DNA of 64,000 bases from NCBI GenBank assembly GCA_964547645.1, contig CAZJOM010000007.1, positions 16,041-80,040 on the forward strand, given 5' to 3'. The translations under genes and the position numbers were made by a program. Source of the DNA: SZUA-430 sp964547645 (GTDB lineage Bacteria; Pseudomonadota; Alphaproteobacteria; Micropepsales; Micropepsaceae). The notes below the pieces were generated by a model. It saw nothing but the letters and a program-made list of their open reading frames with translations, did not search any database and was not told the DNA's origin. Below are positions 35,583 to 44,459 of this stretch, piece by piece (position 1 is the stretch's first letter; every line of letters begins with the position of its first letter).

Positions 35583-36527
35583 ATGAGCGTAACCGACGAC
35601 GTTCGACCTGCCGATGCCGCACCGTCAACGTGGGTCGATATCTATGCGCCAGCGGCGCTGCGTCCCTATCTGCGGCTCGCGCGGGCGGACCGGCCAATTG
35701 GGGTTTGGCTTCTCCTCTGGCCGTGCTGGTGGAGCATATTGTTGGGGGCGGGGCAGTTCGGCTTTGGCGTCGGACTGATCGCCTATGTCGTGTGGATGAT
35801 GCTGTTGTTTGCGGTTGGCGCTGCCGTGATGCGCGGGGCAGGCTGCACCTACAACGACATCGTCGATCGCGACATTGACGCAATGGTGGCGCGGACCGCA
35901 GGGCGCCCGATCCCCTCCGGCCAGGTCAGCGTTGCCATGGCGTTTGGGTTTCTGGCAGCCCAGCTTGTGATCGGGCTTCTCGTCTTATTGCAGTTGAATT
36001 GGTTCTCAGTCGTGCTCGGCGCCTTATCGTTGGTGCCGATTGCGATCTACCCTTTCATGAAGCGGATCACGGATTGGCCGCAGGCATTCTTAGGGCTCAC
36101 GTTTAACTGGGGCGCTTTGCTTGGTTGGTCCGCGGTGACGGGCGGGCTTGGCTTCGCGCCGGTGTTGTTGTTCGCCGGCTGCATTTTCTGGACACTAGGT
36201 TACGACACGATCTATGCGCATCAGGATAAGGAAGACGACGCCCTGATCGGCGTGCGCTCGACGGCGCGGTTATTCGGCGAAAGGACGAAGCCGTGGCTTT
36301 CGGCGTTTTACGGTGCGGCGTGGTTGCTCTGGTTGAGCGCGGGTTTGACGACAGGATTGGGTGTTGGGTTCTTTGCGGTGCTCGGGCTCGTGGCAGCGCA
36401 CTTGGCGTGGCAGGTGCTGCACCTTGACATCAATGACAGCACGAACTGTCTGGCGACATTCAAATCGAACCGCGATTTGGGGCTGATCATGCTTGGCGCT
36501 ATCCTGTCTGGAATCATCACCGGCTGA
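35583..36527 (+). CDS. ubiA: 4-hydroxybenzoate polyprenyltransferase
   Basis: A 314-residue UbiA membrane prenyltransferase that attaches the polyprenyl tail to 4-hydroxybenzoate in ubiquinone synthesis. It has both Asp-rich motifs, NDIVDRDIDAMVARTAGRP and YDTIYAHQDKEDD, about eight helices, and LRLARADRPIGVWLLLWP near the start, typical of UbiA. ATG 35583 is chosen by family similarity. Divergent from rsmE by 46 bases. Confidence 0.95.
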   Translation: MSVTDDVRPADAAPSTWVDIYAPAALRPYLRLARADRPIGVWLLLWPCWWSILLGAGQFGFGVGLIAYVVWMMLLFAVGAAVMRGAGCTYNDIVDRDIDAMVARTAGRPIPSGQVSVAMAFGFLAAQLVIGLLVLLQLNWFSVVLGALSLVPIAIYPFMKRITDWPQAFLGLTFNWGALLGWSAVTGGLGFAPVLLFAGCIFWTLGYDTIYAHQDKEDDALIGVRSTARLFGERTKPWLSAFYGAAWLLWLSAGLTTGLGVGFFAVLGLVAAHLAWQVLHLDINDSTNCLATFKSNRDLGLIMLGAILSGIITG

Positions 36528-36539
36528 AGGGGTCTCAGC

Positions 36540-36986
36540 ATGAATGGCGTTCCGATTTTGCCACCGTTGGTGGCGCTGGTGTTATTTGCCGTTTGGGCAC
36601 TGGTGCTCGTGCTTTCGATCGGCGCTTGGCGCGTTGGTCAGACCATTGGCGGGGGCAAGAAGGCTGGCGACTTTCCGGCCGGCGTACCGCACGGGAGCGA
36701 CACCTACTGGCGGCTGAACCGCGCGCATCTGAACACGCTTGAGAACCTGCCGATCTTCGGGACGCTGATCCTCACGGGGACGATGATGCAACTGCAGGAT
36801 ACTGCATTCCAATTGCTGCCAACGCTGATCCTCTATGCGCGGCTAACGCAGTCGGTCATCCATATCGCCTCGGGCTCTGTTCTGGCCGTGACCCTACGGT
36901 TTCTGGCTTATGCCGTTCAGGTTGGATCGATGCTTGTGATCGCCGGCGTGGTCTTGAAGGCTGCCGGCCTGCCGTTGCCGTGGTAG
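36540..36986 (+). CDS. MAPEG family membrane protein
   Basis: A 148-residue MAPEG protein (membrane-associated eicosanoid and glutathione metabolism family) with four helices. RAHLNTLENLPIFG is the family signature, with the Asn-Glu-Asn pattern in the second helix region, and ARLTQSVIHIASGS follows. Some bacterial members have glutathione transferase activity; many are uncharacterised. It lies 12 bases after ubiA and 9 bases before the desaturase, so the three are probably co-transcribed. Confidence 0.88.
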   Translation: MNGVPILPPLVALVLFAVWALVLVLSIGAWRVGQTIGGGKKAGDFPAGVPHGSDTYWRLNRAHLNTLENLPIFGTLILTGTMMQLQDTAFQLLPTLILYARLTQSVIHIASGSVLAVTLRFLAYAVQVGSMLVIAGVVLKAAGLPLPW

Positions 36987-36995
36987 ACTAGTCGC

Positions 36996-38009
36996 ATGAC
37001 GCTTGCCGCTGCCCAGTTCTTGACGCCTGAGGAGCTTGCTCAAATCCGCAAGCGCTCAAACTTGCGCGGCATTTGGTGCGTAGCGCATGCGTGGGGCGTG
37101 ATCATCGCATGTTGGGTGGCGCTGATGTTGGCGCCTCACCCTGCGGTTTGGGCGGTCGGGATCGTGCTGGTCGGGGCGCGCCAGTTGGGGCTTGCGATCC
37201 TGATGCATGACGCGGCGCATGGCGTACTGACCGAGGACAAGCGGTTGAACGATGCGCTAGGGCAGTGGTTTCTCGGCTGGCCGATGATCAGCGATCTCTA
37301 CAACTATCGCACCTATCATCTGAAGCATCATCGCTGGACACAGCAGGCGAACGATCCGGATCTTGTCTTGTCGGCGCCGTTTCCGATTACGCGCACGAGC
37401 TTGCAGCGAAAGATCGTGCGCGATCTGACCGGGCAGACCGTGTTCAAGCAGCGCTTGGCGCAGTTTCGAAATGCGTTCACCGTCAAAGGCGGCGGCTTCG
37501 TCGACGGTTTGAAGAAGGGGTTCGATCGCCTCGGCGGACCGATCGCCGTGAACCTCGGGCTGTTCGCACTTCTTGCCGCGATCGGGTATTGGTGGGTGTT
37601 CTTTGCACTTTGGGTGGTGCCGTTCTTCATCTGGTTCCCGCTGATCACGCGCATCCGCAACATTGCGGAGCATGCGGTGGTGCCGGATAACAACGACCCG
37701 TTCCGCAATGCGCGCACGACGAAGGCGAACCTCTTCTGGCGCGCGACGGTCGCTCCCTATTGGGTGAACTATCACGTCGAACATCATCTCTTGATGTATG
37801 TGCCTTGTTACAATCTGCCGGCGTTCCATGCGTTGCTCCTGAAGAAGGGTTTCGGGCCGCGCATGGAGATTCAGCCGAACTATCTGGCGGTGCTGCGGTT
37901 GGCGGCGTCGAAGCCTGAAGGTCTGCCACCGAGTGGACGCCATGACGCGCACGTGACTGCGGGCGATGACATTGCGTTCAATATGACGCCGCGCGCCAAG
38001 AAACCGTGA
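36996..38009 (+). CDS. Membrane fatty acid desaturase family protein
   Basis: A 337-residue di-iron membrane desaturase/hydroxylase. The three His boxes are HDAAHG (about residue 70), HLKHHRW (about 109) and NYHVEHHL (about 258), with the extra His in RNIAEHAV. Hydrophobic segments lie between the boxes as expected. The acyl substrate and position of action cannot be told. The stop overlaps the GTG start of the downstream methyltransferase (GTGA). Confidence 0.9.
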   Translation: MTLAAAQFLTPEELAQIRKRSNLRGIWCVAHAWGVIIACWVALMLAPHPAVWAVGIVLVGARQLGLAILMHDAAHGVLTEDKRLNDALGQWFLGWPMISDLYNYRTYHLKHHRWTQQANDPDLVLSAPFPITRTSLQRKIVRDLTGQTVFKQRLAQFRNAFTVKGGGFVDGLKKGFDRLGGPIAVNLGLFALLAAIGYWWVFFALWVVPFFIWFPLITRIRNIAEHAVVPDNNDPFRNARTTKANLFWRATVAPYWVNYHVEHHLLMYVPCYNLPAFHALLLKKGFGPRMEIQPNYLAVLRLAASKPEGLPPSGRHDAHVTAGDDIAFNMTPRAKKP

Positions 38010-38650
38010 AGGATCCGGCGGCGTCTATCCGTGCCAACACTGAGTTGCTTCGGCCGCCGTTGGTGCCGGAGGTTTCGCTACATCTGGCGAGCGAAATCGT
38101 GCCGATCTGGCGCAAGACCGAAGAGGAGTTGGCGGCCGAGGGCATTCCGCCACCGTTCTGGGCGTTCGCCTGGGCTGGCGGTCAAGCGCTGGCGCGGTGG
38201 GTGCTCGACAATCCTAATTCCGTCAGGGGCAAGCGTGTGCTCGACTTCGCGACGGGGTCAGGCTTGTCCGCAATCGCGGCGATGAAGGCTGGCGCTAAGA
38301 GCGTTCTGGCCACAGACATCGACGCGTTCTCGATTGTTGCGTTGAGTCTCAACGCGGAGGCCAACAATGTCGTCGTTGAGGGATCGAGCGACGACGTCAT
38401 CGGGCGCGACGACGGTTGGGAGACCGTGATCGCAGGCGACGTTTGTTATGAGCGCGAAATGTCGGCGCGCGTGTTCGATTGGTTGAAAGCGCTGTCCAGG
38501 CGCGGCGCAACGGTGCTGGTCGGCGACCCGGGACGGAACTACCTGCCGAAAGAGTACATGACCGAACTCGCTGTGTATGATGTGCAAACGACGCGCGAGC
38601 TTGAGGATCGCGAGATTCGGCGAACGAAGGTTTGGCGGGTTTCGGTTTAG
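38006..38650 (+). CDS. ETF-beta lysine methyltransferase-like protein (METTL20 type)
   Basis: A 214-residue class I methyltransferase. The N-terminal RANTELLRPPLVPEVSLHLA and PPPFWAFAWAGGQALARWVLD are characteristic of the METTL20/ETFB lysine methyltransferase group, often misnamed nicotinamide N-methyltransferase. Motif I is VLDFATGSGLSAIAAMKAGA and the acidic residue in ATDID follows; VIAGDVCYE corresponds to the post-motif region. Expected role: methylation of lysines on the electron transfer flavoprotein beta subunit. Starts at GTG 38006, overlapping the desaturase stop. It is convergent with ogt, sharing four bases. Confidence 0.8.
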   Translation: MKDPAASIRANTELLRPPLVPEVSLHLASEIVPIWRKTEEELAAEGIPPPFWAFAWAGGQALARWVLDNPNSVRGKRVLDFATGSGLSAIAAMKAGAKSVLATDIDAFSIVALSLNAEANNVVVEGSSDDVIGRDDGWETVIAGDVCYEREMSARVFDWLKALSRRGATVLVGDPGRNYLPKEYMTELAVYDVQTTRELEDREIRRTKVWRVSV

Positions 38651-39219
38651 CGCTTCTGAGGCTTCACCGCCAAAGGAAGCTCGTCGAACAGTGTCGGCGC
38701 GCTTCCAACTTTCGCCCGCTCGATCGTGAGCATCTGCATCTTCGTCGTGAGACCGCCAGGGGCCGAGAAGCCACCGGTTTTGTGGCCGGCGGCCATGACG
38801 CGGTGACAGGGGATAATGATCGGAATCGGGTTTGAGCCCATAGCTTGACCGACGGCGCGCGAGAGGGCGACGTCTCCTAGGCGTTTGGCGATGTCGCCGT
38901 AGGTCAGCACTTCGCCGGGCGGAATCGCGCGGGCGATGTCGTAGGCGCGCAAATTGAACTCCGGTACGCCGGATAGATCGAGTTCGATGTCGCGCAGATT
39001 GTTGCCTCCGCCCGCGAGCAACGAGATGATCTCGTCGATTGCGTGGCGGATCTGCGGGGGCGGCGCGCTTTCTTCCGCGTTGGCGTAACGTTTGCGGGCC
39101 AGCGCGCGTGTTTGTGTGGGCGACGCCGCAGGCAAGGTGACGCCCACGACTCCACGCGGGCTCCACGCGATGGCGCATGTGCCGATAGCGGTTTCGAAAA
39201 GGGCGTAGCCTTCACTCAC
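38647..39219 (-). CDS. ogt: Methylated-DNA-[protein]-cysteine S-methyltransferase
   Basis: A 190-residue DNA repair protein that removes alkyl groups from O6 of guanine. The acceptor Cys lies in IPIIIPCHRVMAA, preceded by the helix-turn-helix ALSRAVGQAMGSNP, and followed by GGFSAPGGLTTKMQML. IPPGEVLTYGDIAKRLGD is the usual pre-active-site region. It lacks an Ada-type N-terminal zinc domain, so it is the Ogt type. ATG 39219 gives a family-like N terminus. Confidence 0.94.
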   Translation of the reverse strand: MSEGYALFETAIGTCAIAWSPRGVVGVTLPAASPTQTRALARKRYANAEESAPPPQIRHAIDEIISLLAGGGNNLRDIELDLSGVPEFNLRAYDIARAIPPGEVLTYGDIAKRLGDVALSRAVGQAMGSNPIPIIIPCHRVMAAGHKTGGFSAPGGLTTKMQMLTIERAKVGSAPTLFDELPLAVKPQKR

Positions 39220-39350
39220 GATTGCGGCGTCCCGAGCAATTTCGCGGCAAGGGAACAGCTTTGGCGGTTTGACGCAAGCGTTGTGCTTGACGGGCGCGGC
39301 CCAGGCGGGTTCATTCCGGCCTCCCCACGAAGCAACGGCGTTGGACCCCC

Positions 39351-40685
39351 ATGAGCGACCGCATTGCCCTTCTCGAAAGTTTGATCGCCAAGGCCAAGCG
39401 GCTGGGCGCGGAGGCGGCCGACGCGGTCGTGTTCGATTCCGTGTCGTCGAGCGTATCGTACCGGCTAGGCAAGCTTGAAGAAGTGGAGCGTTCGGAATCG
39501 AGCGACTTGGGCCTGCGCGTCTTCATCGGCAAGAAGCAGGCCGCGGTAGCTTCGACGGACTTGGGCACGCGCGCATTGGACCTACTGGCAGAACGCGCTG
39601 TCGCGATGGCGCGGACAACGCCGGAGGATCCCTATTGCGGATTGGCGCCGCGGGAGTTGCTGGCAAAGATGTGGCCGTCGCTCGACCTCGAAGACAAGGT
39701 TGAGCCGTCGTCGGAGCGGTTGGTGGAGCTCGCCAAGAATTGCGAAGGTGCTGCGCGCGAGGTTCCCGGGATTACGAACAGTGAGGGTGCGACCGCCGGT
39801 TGGGGGCGCGGTGCGGTGGCGCTTGTGACCAGCGAGGGGTTTGCGGGTTCGTATGCCACGACCAGCATTACGATCTCTGCCAGCGTTCTCGCGGGCGAAG
39901 GCACGCATATGGAGCGCGACTACGATTTTTCATCGGCGCGGCATGTGGCTGACTTGGGCGATGCACAGGCCGTCGGGCGTAGTGCCGCCGAGCGCACGCT
40001 GAAGCGGTTGAACCCGCGCAAGGTGAAGTCGCAGGCGGTACCGGTCGTCTTCGATCCGCGTGTGTCGAACAGCATCGTCGGACACCTAGCCGGAGCGATC
40101 AATGGCATCTCGATCGCGCGCGGGACGTCGTTCCTGAAGGCGAAGATGGGACAGCGGATTTTCCCGGAGGGCACGCGGATCGTCGACGATCCTCATATCG
40201 TGCGCGGCGTGCGGTCGAAGCCTTTCGACGGCGAGGGTGTGGCGAACCGGGCGATGAACCTGATCGAAGACGGCGTGCTGAAGACTTGGCTGCTCGATAG
40301 CGCGTCGGCGCGGCAGTTGGGGCTTACGACGACGGGGCATGCGGCGCGTGGCACCGGCGGGCCGCCGTCACCGTCGACGGGCAATCTCTATCTGGTGCCG
40401 GGCAAGCAAACGCCCGAGCAGCTGATCGCCGACATTCGCGATGGGCTCTATGTGACTGAGTTGATCGGCATGGGTGTCAATGGCGTGACCGGTGACTACA
40501 GCCGCGGCGCGGCGGGGTTCTGGATCGAGAACGGGAAGATCGTCTATCCGGTCAGCGAGATTACCATCGCGGGGAATCTGAATTCGATGTTCGCGAACAT
40601 CGTGCCGGCGAACGATCTGATCTTCAAGTACGGCACCAATGCACCGACGCTGCGCATCGAAGGCATGACCGTTGCCGGCGATTGA
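39351..40685 (+). CDS. pmbA: TldE/PmbA family metalloprotease partner
   Basis: A 444-residue TldE/PmbA protein, the partner of TldD in a heterodimeric peptidase. It lacks the HExxxH motif of TldD, as usual for TldE, and has GLRVFIGKKQAAVAST, SEGATAGWGRG, VVFDPRVSNSIVGHLAGAI, GGPPSPSTGNLYL and YSRGAAGFWIENG. The 3' end overlaps the TTG start of cysQ by 14 bases. pmbA followed by cysQ is the usual alphaproteobacterial order. Confidence 0.95.
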   Translation: MSDRIALLESLIAKAKRLGAEAADAVVFDSVSSSVSYRLGKLEEVERSESSDLGLRVFIGKKQAAVASTDLGTRALDLLAERAVAMARTTPEDPYCGLAPRELLAKMWPSLDLEDKVEPSSERLVELAKNCEGAAREVPGITNSEGATAGWGRGAVALVTSEGFAGSYATTSITISASVLAGEGTHMERDYDFSSARHVADLGDAQAVGRSAAERTLKRLNPRKVKSQAVPVVFDPRVSNSIVGHLAGAINGISIARGTSFLKAKMGQRIFPEGTRIVDDPHIVRGVRSKPFDGEGVANRAMNLIEDGVLKTWLLDSASARQLGLTTTGHAARGTGGPPSPSTGNLYLVPGKQTPEQLIADIRDGLYVTELIGMGVNGVTGDYSRGAAGFWIENGKIVYPVSEITIAGNLNSMFANIVPANDLIFKYGTNAPTLRIEGMTVAGD

Positions 40686-41463
40686 CCCCGATCTCGACCT
40701 AATCGTCGCGACCGTTCGCGAGGCGGGGGCGATTGCGCGCGATGGGTTTGCAAGCGCGACGAAGTCTTGGGAGAAGTCGAAGGGCAATCCGGTTACCGAG
40801 ACCGACCTCGCGGTAGACCTATTCCTGCGCGAGCGTCTGTGCGCGGCGCGGCCGGCGTATGGCTGGCTGTCGGAAGAGAGTGCGGACAACACAGAGCGCT
40901 TGTCGAAGCAGCGGCTTTTCATCGTCGACCCTATCGATGGCACGTTGGCCTTTATCAAGAAGAAGCCCGAGTTCACGATTTGCGCAGCGGTGATCGAAGA
41001 CGGCGCGCCGGTTTCGGCGGTGATCTACAACCCGGTCACGGAAGAGATGTTCGCTGCTGCGCGGGGTGCAGGCGCGACCATGAACGGAGCGGCGATCCGG
41101 GTGACGGGACGGGCTGAGCTTGAGGGTTGCCGCATGCTGGTCGCGCAGGACGTGATCCTGCATCCGGCTTGGCCGCGGAAGTGGCCGGCAATGGAGTTAG
41201 GCAAGCGCGCCTCGATCGCTTATCGCATGGCGCTGGTCGCGAACGGGACCTATGACGGCATGATGGCGCTGTCGTCGAAACACGAGTGGGACTCCGCCTC
41301 CGGTGCCCTGATCGTGGCGGAAGCGGGCGGGCTGGCGACGCTGCATACGGGTGCCCCCCTACCCTACAATCAGCCCACGCCCAATCATCGCAGCTTGATC
41401 TGTGCGGGACCCGCGCTACATGCCGCTATTCTTGAGCGGACGGGGCCGATCCGGTTGCCGTGA
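40672..41463 (+). CDS. cysQ: 3'(2'),5'-bisphosphate nucleotidase/inositol monophosphatase family
   Basis: A 263-residue lithium-sensitive phosphatase of the inositol monophosphatase superfamily. Metal-binding motifs are SEES, VDPIDGTLAFI and the C-terminal WDSASGALIVAEAGG. Probably hydrolyses 3'-phosphoadenosine 5'-phosphate, as other CysQ proteins do; an inositol phosphate role cannot be excluded. It starts at TTG 40672 inside pmbA. Confidence 0.88.
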   Translation: MPAIDPDLDLIVATVREAGAIARDGFASATKSWEKSKGNPVTETDLAVDLFLRERLCAARPAYGWLSEESADNTERLSKQRLFIVDPIDGTLAFIKKKPEFTICAAVIEDGAPVSAVIYNPVTEEMFAAARGAGATMNGAAIRVTGRAELEGCRMLVAQDVILHPAWPRKWPAMELGKRASIAYRMALVANGTYDGMMALSSKHEWDSASGALIVAEAGGLATLHTGAPLPYNQPTPNHRSLICAGPALHAAILERTGPIRLP

Positions 41464-41521
41464 CGCTTGACGCGGCGGCCGCGTTTGCGCCATCACGCGC
41501 CGCAAAACCAGTGGGGGACCG

Positions 41522-41830
41522 ATGGCAAAACAGCTATTGCATTTGGTATTCGGCGGCGAGCTTGCGGCGCTGAACAAGGTCGAGTTTCGCGATCTAAGCA
41601 AAACTCATTTCGTCGGGCTCTATCCGAACTTCGCGCAGGCGAAGGACGCGTGGCGCGCGGCGGCACAGGCCACGGTCGATAACGCGCATATGCGCTACTT
41701 CGTGGTGCACCTGCATGAGTTGCTTCAGCCTGAGGAAACGGCGCAGGTTCGGAAGAAAGCTACCCAACCGGCGAAGAAGGCAGGGGCAAAGACTGGTGGA
41801 AAGCGCGCAAAACTGCGGGGCCCCAAGTAA
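41522..41830 (+). CDS. DUF4170 domain protein
   Basis: A 102-residue protein beginning with LLHLVFGGELAAL and FVGLYPNFAQAKDAWRAAAQATVDNAHMRYFVVHLHELL, the DUF4170 pattern, followed by a Lys/Ala-rich basic tail (KKATQPAKKAGAKTGGKR). Its role is unknown; in alphaproteobacteria it lies between cysQ and the Kdo/lipid A genes, suggesting a link to envelope synthesis. ATG 41522 is preceded by GGGGGACCG. Confidence 0.85.
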   Translation: MAKQLLHLVFGGELAALNKVEFRDLSKTHFVGLYPNFAQAKDAWRAAAQATVDNAHMRYFVVHLHELLQPEETAQVRKKATQPAKKAGAKTGGKRAKLRGPK

Positions 41831-41885
41831 CCATCCGGCGGTTGCACTTGTGGTTAAGCCCTTGGGCGCGTGATAGTTTTCGCGC

Positions 41886-43706
41886 GTGGATTGCACGAGC
41901 TCCAGGGGCAGTAGCGAGAAAAGCGTGACGACGACCCCACCGACCGGTTCGATGACAACGCGGCCGCTGTTACGGCTCGCGCGCGATTTCGTATGGCCGT
42001 ATCGGGGCACGGTGGCTGTCATCATACTGCTGATGATCGTCGAGGCAGCGCTGACGGGCGGGATGGCCTACCTGTTGGATCCCGTTGTTAATTTGGTCTT
42101 CGTTGAAAAGAACAAGGAGATGGCGGTCATCCTGCCGCTTGCGCTTTTCGGAGTTATGACCGTGAAGGCGGCGGTCTCCTACGTTAGCGGAGTGTCTTTG
42201 GCGCAAGTGGGCCAGGGCGCGATCAGCGATCTGCAGGTTGCGATGTTTGCCAAGGTCACTCGATACGACCTGGCACACCTGAACGCGATGCACTCGGGGC
42301 AGTTCTCGGCGCGCTTTCTGAATGACGCTATGTTGATCCGCGAGGCGGTCACGCGCACGACAACCGGTCTCGTGCGCGACGTGCTGACGATCGGCTTTCT
42401 GATGATCGTCATGTTCATACAAGATTGGCCGCTGGCGCTGCTCCTCTGCTCGGTGCTGCCGGCGACAGCGCTGTATACGTTGAGCCTCGGGCGGCGAACG
42501 AGCAAAGCGTCGATACAAGGCATGAAGGCGACCGGCGATCTGGCGACGCACCTTTCGGAGACCCTGGACGGCAGGCGGGTCGTCAAGGCTTACCGGATGG
42601 AAGAGCACGCGATCGAGCGCGCGACGCGGATCGTCACCGACCGCATGACACACTGGATGAAGGCTTCGAAGGCAAGGGCGGCGGCGACGCCGTCAGCCGA
42701 GGTTCTGGCCGGCGCGGGTATCGCCGCGGTGATTTTCTACGCATCCGTCCGCGGCATGGATATCGCGAGTTTCATGTCCTTCCTTGGTTCGATGATGCTG
42801 TCGTATCAGTCGATCAGATCGCTCTCGAGTTTCTACACAGCGGTGTCCGAGGGTTCTGCCGCCACGGCGCGCGCTTACGAAATTCTCGACACGCCAAGCG
42901 ATATCGCCGATGCGGAAGGGGAAACACTTCGGCTGGCGACCGGTTCGCGCCGTGCGGGTATCGCCTTCAAGGCTCTGTCGTTCGAGTATGCCGGAACCGG
43001 CACTCGCGTGCTTGATGGCGTCACGTTCGACGTTCCAGCGGGCAAGACCGTGGCTCTGGTCGGCCATTCTGGTTCGGGCAAGAGTACGACCCTCAACTTG
43101 ATGCTGCGCTTCTACGATGTGACTGCGGGCGCAATCGAGATTGACGGACAGGACATTCGCAAGGTCAGTATCGCGTCGCTGCGCGATGCAACGGCACTCG
43201 TCACGCAAGAGCCGTTCCTGTTCGACGAAACGATCACCGACAACATTCGCAGCGGCAAGCCCAGCGCGACGCGCGATGAAATCGAGGCGGCGGCGAAGGC
43301 GGCTTCGGCGCACGAGTTCATCCTGGCGCTGCCGCAGGGCTACGACACGATCGTGGGTGAGGCCGGTGTACGTCTCTCCGGTGGGCAGCGGCAGCGGATT
43401 GCCATTGCGCGGGCGATTTTGAAGAATGCGCCGATCTTGCTATTGGATGAGGCGACTTCGTCTCTCGACAATGAGAGCGAGCGTGCGGTGCAGGCGGCGC
43501 TGACGGCGTTGATGAAGGATCGCACGACGCTGGTGATCGCGCACCGGCTCTCCACGATCACGGGCGCGGACAAGATCGTCGTGCTTGAGCACGGACGCGT
43601 GGTCGAGCAGGGCACGCATGGCGAGCTGTTGGCGCGCGGCGGGCTTTATGCGCGGCTCTATCGATTGTCGGAGGCGCATGTGGCGCCTGCCGCGGTTGCC
43701 GAGTAA
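41886..43706 (+). CDS. msbA: MsbA-type lipid A/peptide ABC exporter (half transporter)
   Basis: A fused membrane-plus-ATPase half transporter of about 606 residues. The first half has six helices; the second is an ABC ATPase with Walker A GHSGSGKST, Q-loop VTQEPFLF, signature LSGGQRQRIAIARA, Walker B ILLLDEATSSLD and the switch His in AHRLST. Homodimer expected in the inner membrane; the context (DUF374, waaA, lpxK, lpxL) supports lipid A flipping. Start uncertain: GTG 41886, GTG 41925 (after GCGAGAAAAGC) or ATG 41952 are all in frame. Confidence 0.9.
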   Translation: MDCTSSRGSSEKSVTTTPPTGSMTTRPLLRLARDFVWPYRGTVAVIILLMIVEAALTGGMAYLLDPVVNLVFVEKNKEMAVILPLALFGVMTVKAAVSYVSGVSLAQVGQGAISDLQVAMFAKVTRYDLAHLNAMHSGQFSARFLNDAMLIREAVTRTTTGLVRDVLTIGFLMIVMFIQDWPLALLLCSVLPATALYTLSLGRRTSKASIQGMKATGDLATHLSETLDGRRVVKAYRMEEHAIERATRIVTDRMTHWMKASKARAAATPSAEVLAGAGIAAVIFYASVRGMDIASFMSFLGSMMLSYQSIRSLSSFYTAVSEGSAATARAYEILDTPSDIADAEGETLRLATGSRRAGIAFKALSFEYAGTGTRVLDGVTFDVPAGKTVALVGHSGSGKSTTLNLMLRFYDVTAGAIEIDGQDIRKVSIASLRDATALVTQEPFLFDETITDNIRSGKPSATRDEIEAAAKAASAHEFILALPQGYDTIVGEAGVRLSGGQRQRIAIARAILKNAPILLLDEATSSLDNESERAVQAALTALMKDRTTLVIAHRLSTITGADKIVVLEHGRVVEQGTHGELLARGGLYARLYRLSEAHVAPAAVAE

Positions 43707-43712
43707 GCGCCC

Positions 43713-44459
43713 ATGTTCAAAGACACTTGGCGACGGATACGGAAATCGGATGGCGCGCGGCGGATCGTGTGCTGGCTGGTGGCGCAGTACATCCGCTTGG
43801 TGTGGGCGACGGGGCGTTGGGAGATCAAGAACAGCGCGACACCGGAGCGGTACTGGCGCGAGGGGAAGCCGTTCGTGATCGCGTTCTGGCATGGGCGGCT
43901 GTTGATCCTGCCGGCGATGTGGCCGACGAGCGCCAAGATTTCGATGCTGATTTCGATGCATCGCGACGGCGAGTTGATTGCGCGGGCGATCGGCTATTTC
44001 GGGCACGGCACGGTACGCGGCTCGGCAGCGAAGCCTGGGTCCGATAAGGACAAAGGCGGTGTCGCCGCGTTGCGCGGGATGCTGAAGGCGCTGAAAGCGA
44101 ACGAGTATGTCGGGATCACACCGGATGGTCCGCGCGGTCCGCGCATGCGCGCTACGGACGGGATCGTCACCGTCGCGCGGGTGGCCGGCGTGCCAATCAT
44201 TCCGTGCAGCTATAGCGCGCGCTCGCGGGTGGTGTTGAGCACGTGGGATCGGTTCATTCTTCCCCTGCCCTTCACGCGCGGCGTCATCATGTGGGGTGAG
44301 CCGATCATGGTTGCGCGCGATGCCAATGCGGCGGCATTGGATGCAGCGCGGCTTGCCGTCGAGGCGGGGTTGACGGCGGCCACGAATGATGCGGACGAGC
44401 TTATGGGTGTCGCGCCCGTTGAGCCTGGGCCGCAAGCGCAGCAGGCGCTTGCCGGATGA
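43713..44459 (+). CDS. DUF374 lysophospholipid acyltransferase-like protein
   Basis: A 248-residue protein of the DUF374 family within the LPLAT acyltransferase superfamily. It shows VIAFWHGRLLILPAMW, with the His of the acyltransferase motif, ISMHRDGELIARAIGYFG, and GITPDGPRGPRM. In alphaproteobacteria it precedes waaA and is thought to act in lipid A or outer-membrane lipid synthesis; the substrate is not established. It starts six bases after msbA and overlaps waaA by four bases (ATGA). Confidence 0.88.
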   Translation: MFKDTWRRIRKSDGARRIVCWLVAQYIRLVWATGRWEIKNSATPERYWREGKPFVIAFWHGRLLILPAMWPTSAKISMLISMHRDGELIARAIGYFGHGTVRGSAAKPGSDKDKGGVAALRGMLKALKANEYVGITPDGPRGPRMRATDGIVTVARVAGVPIIPCSYSARSRVVLSTWDRFILPLPFTRGVIMWGEPIMVARDANAAALDAARLAVEAGLTAATNDADELMGVAPVEPGPQAQQALAG

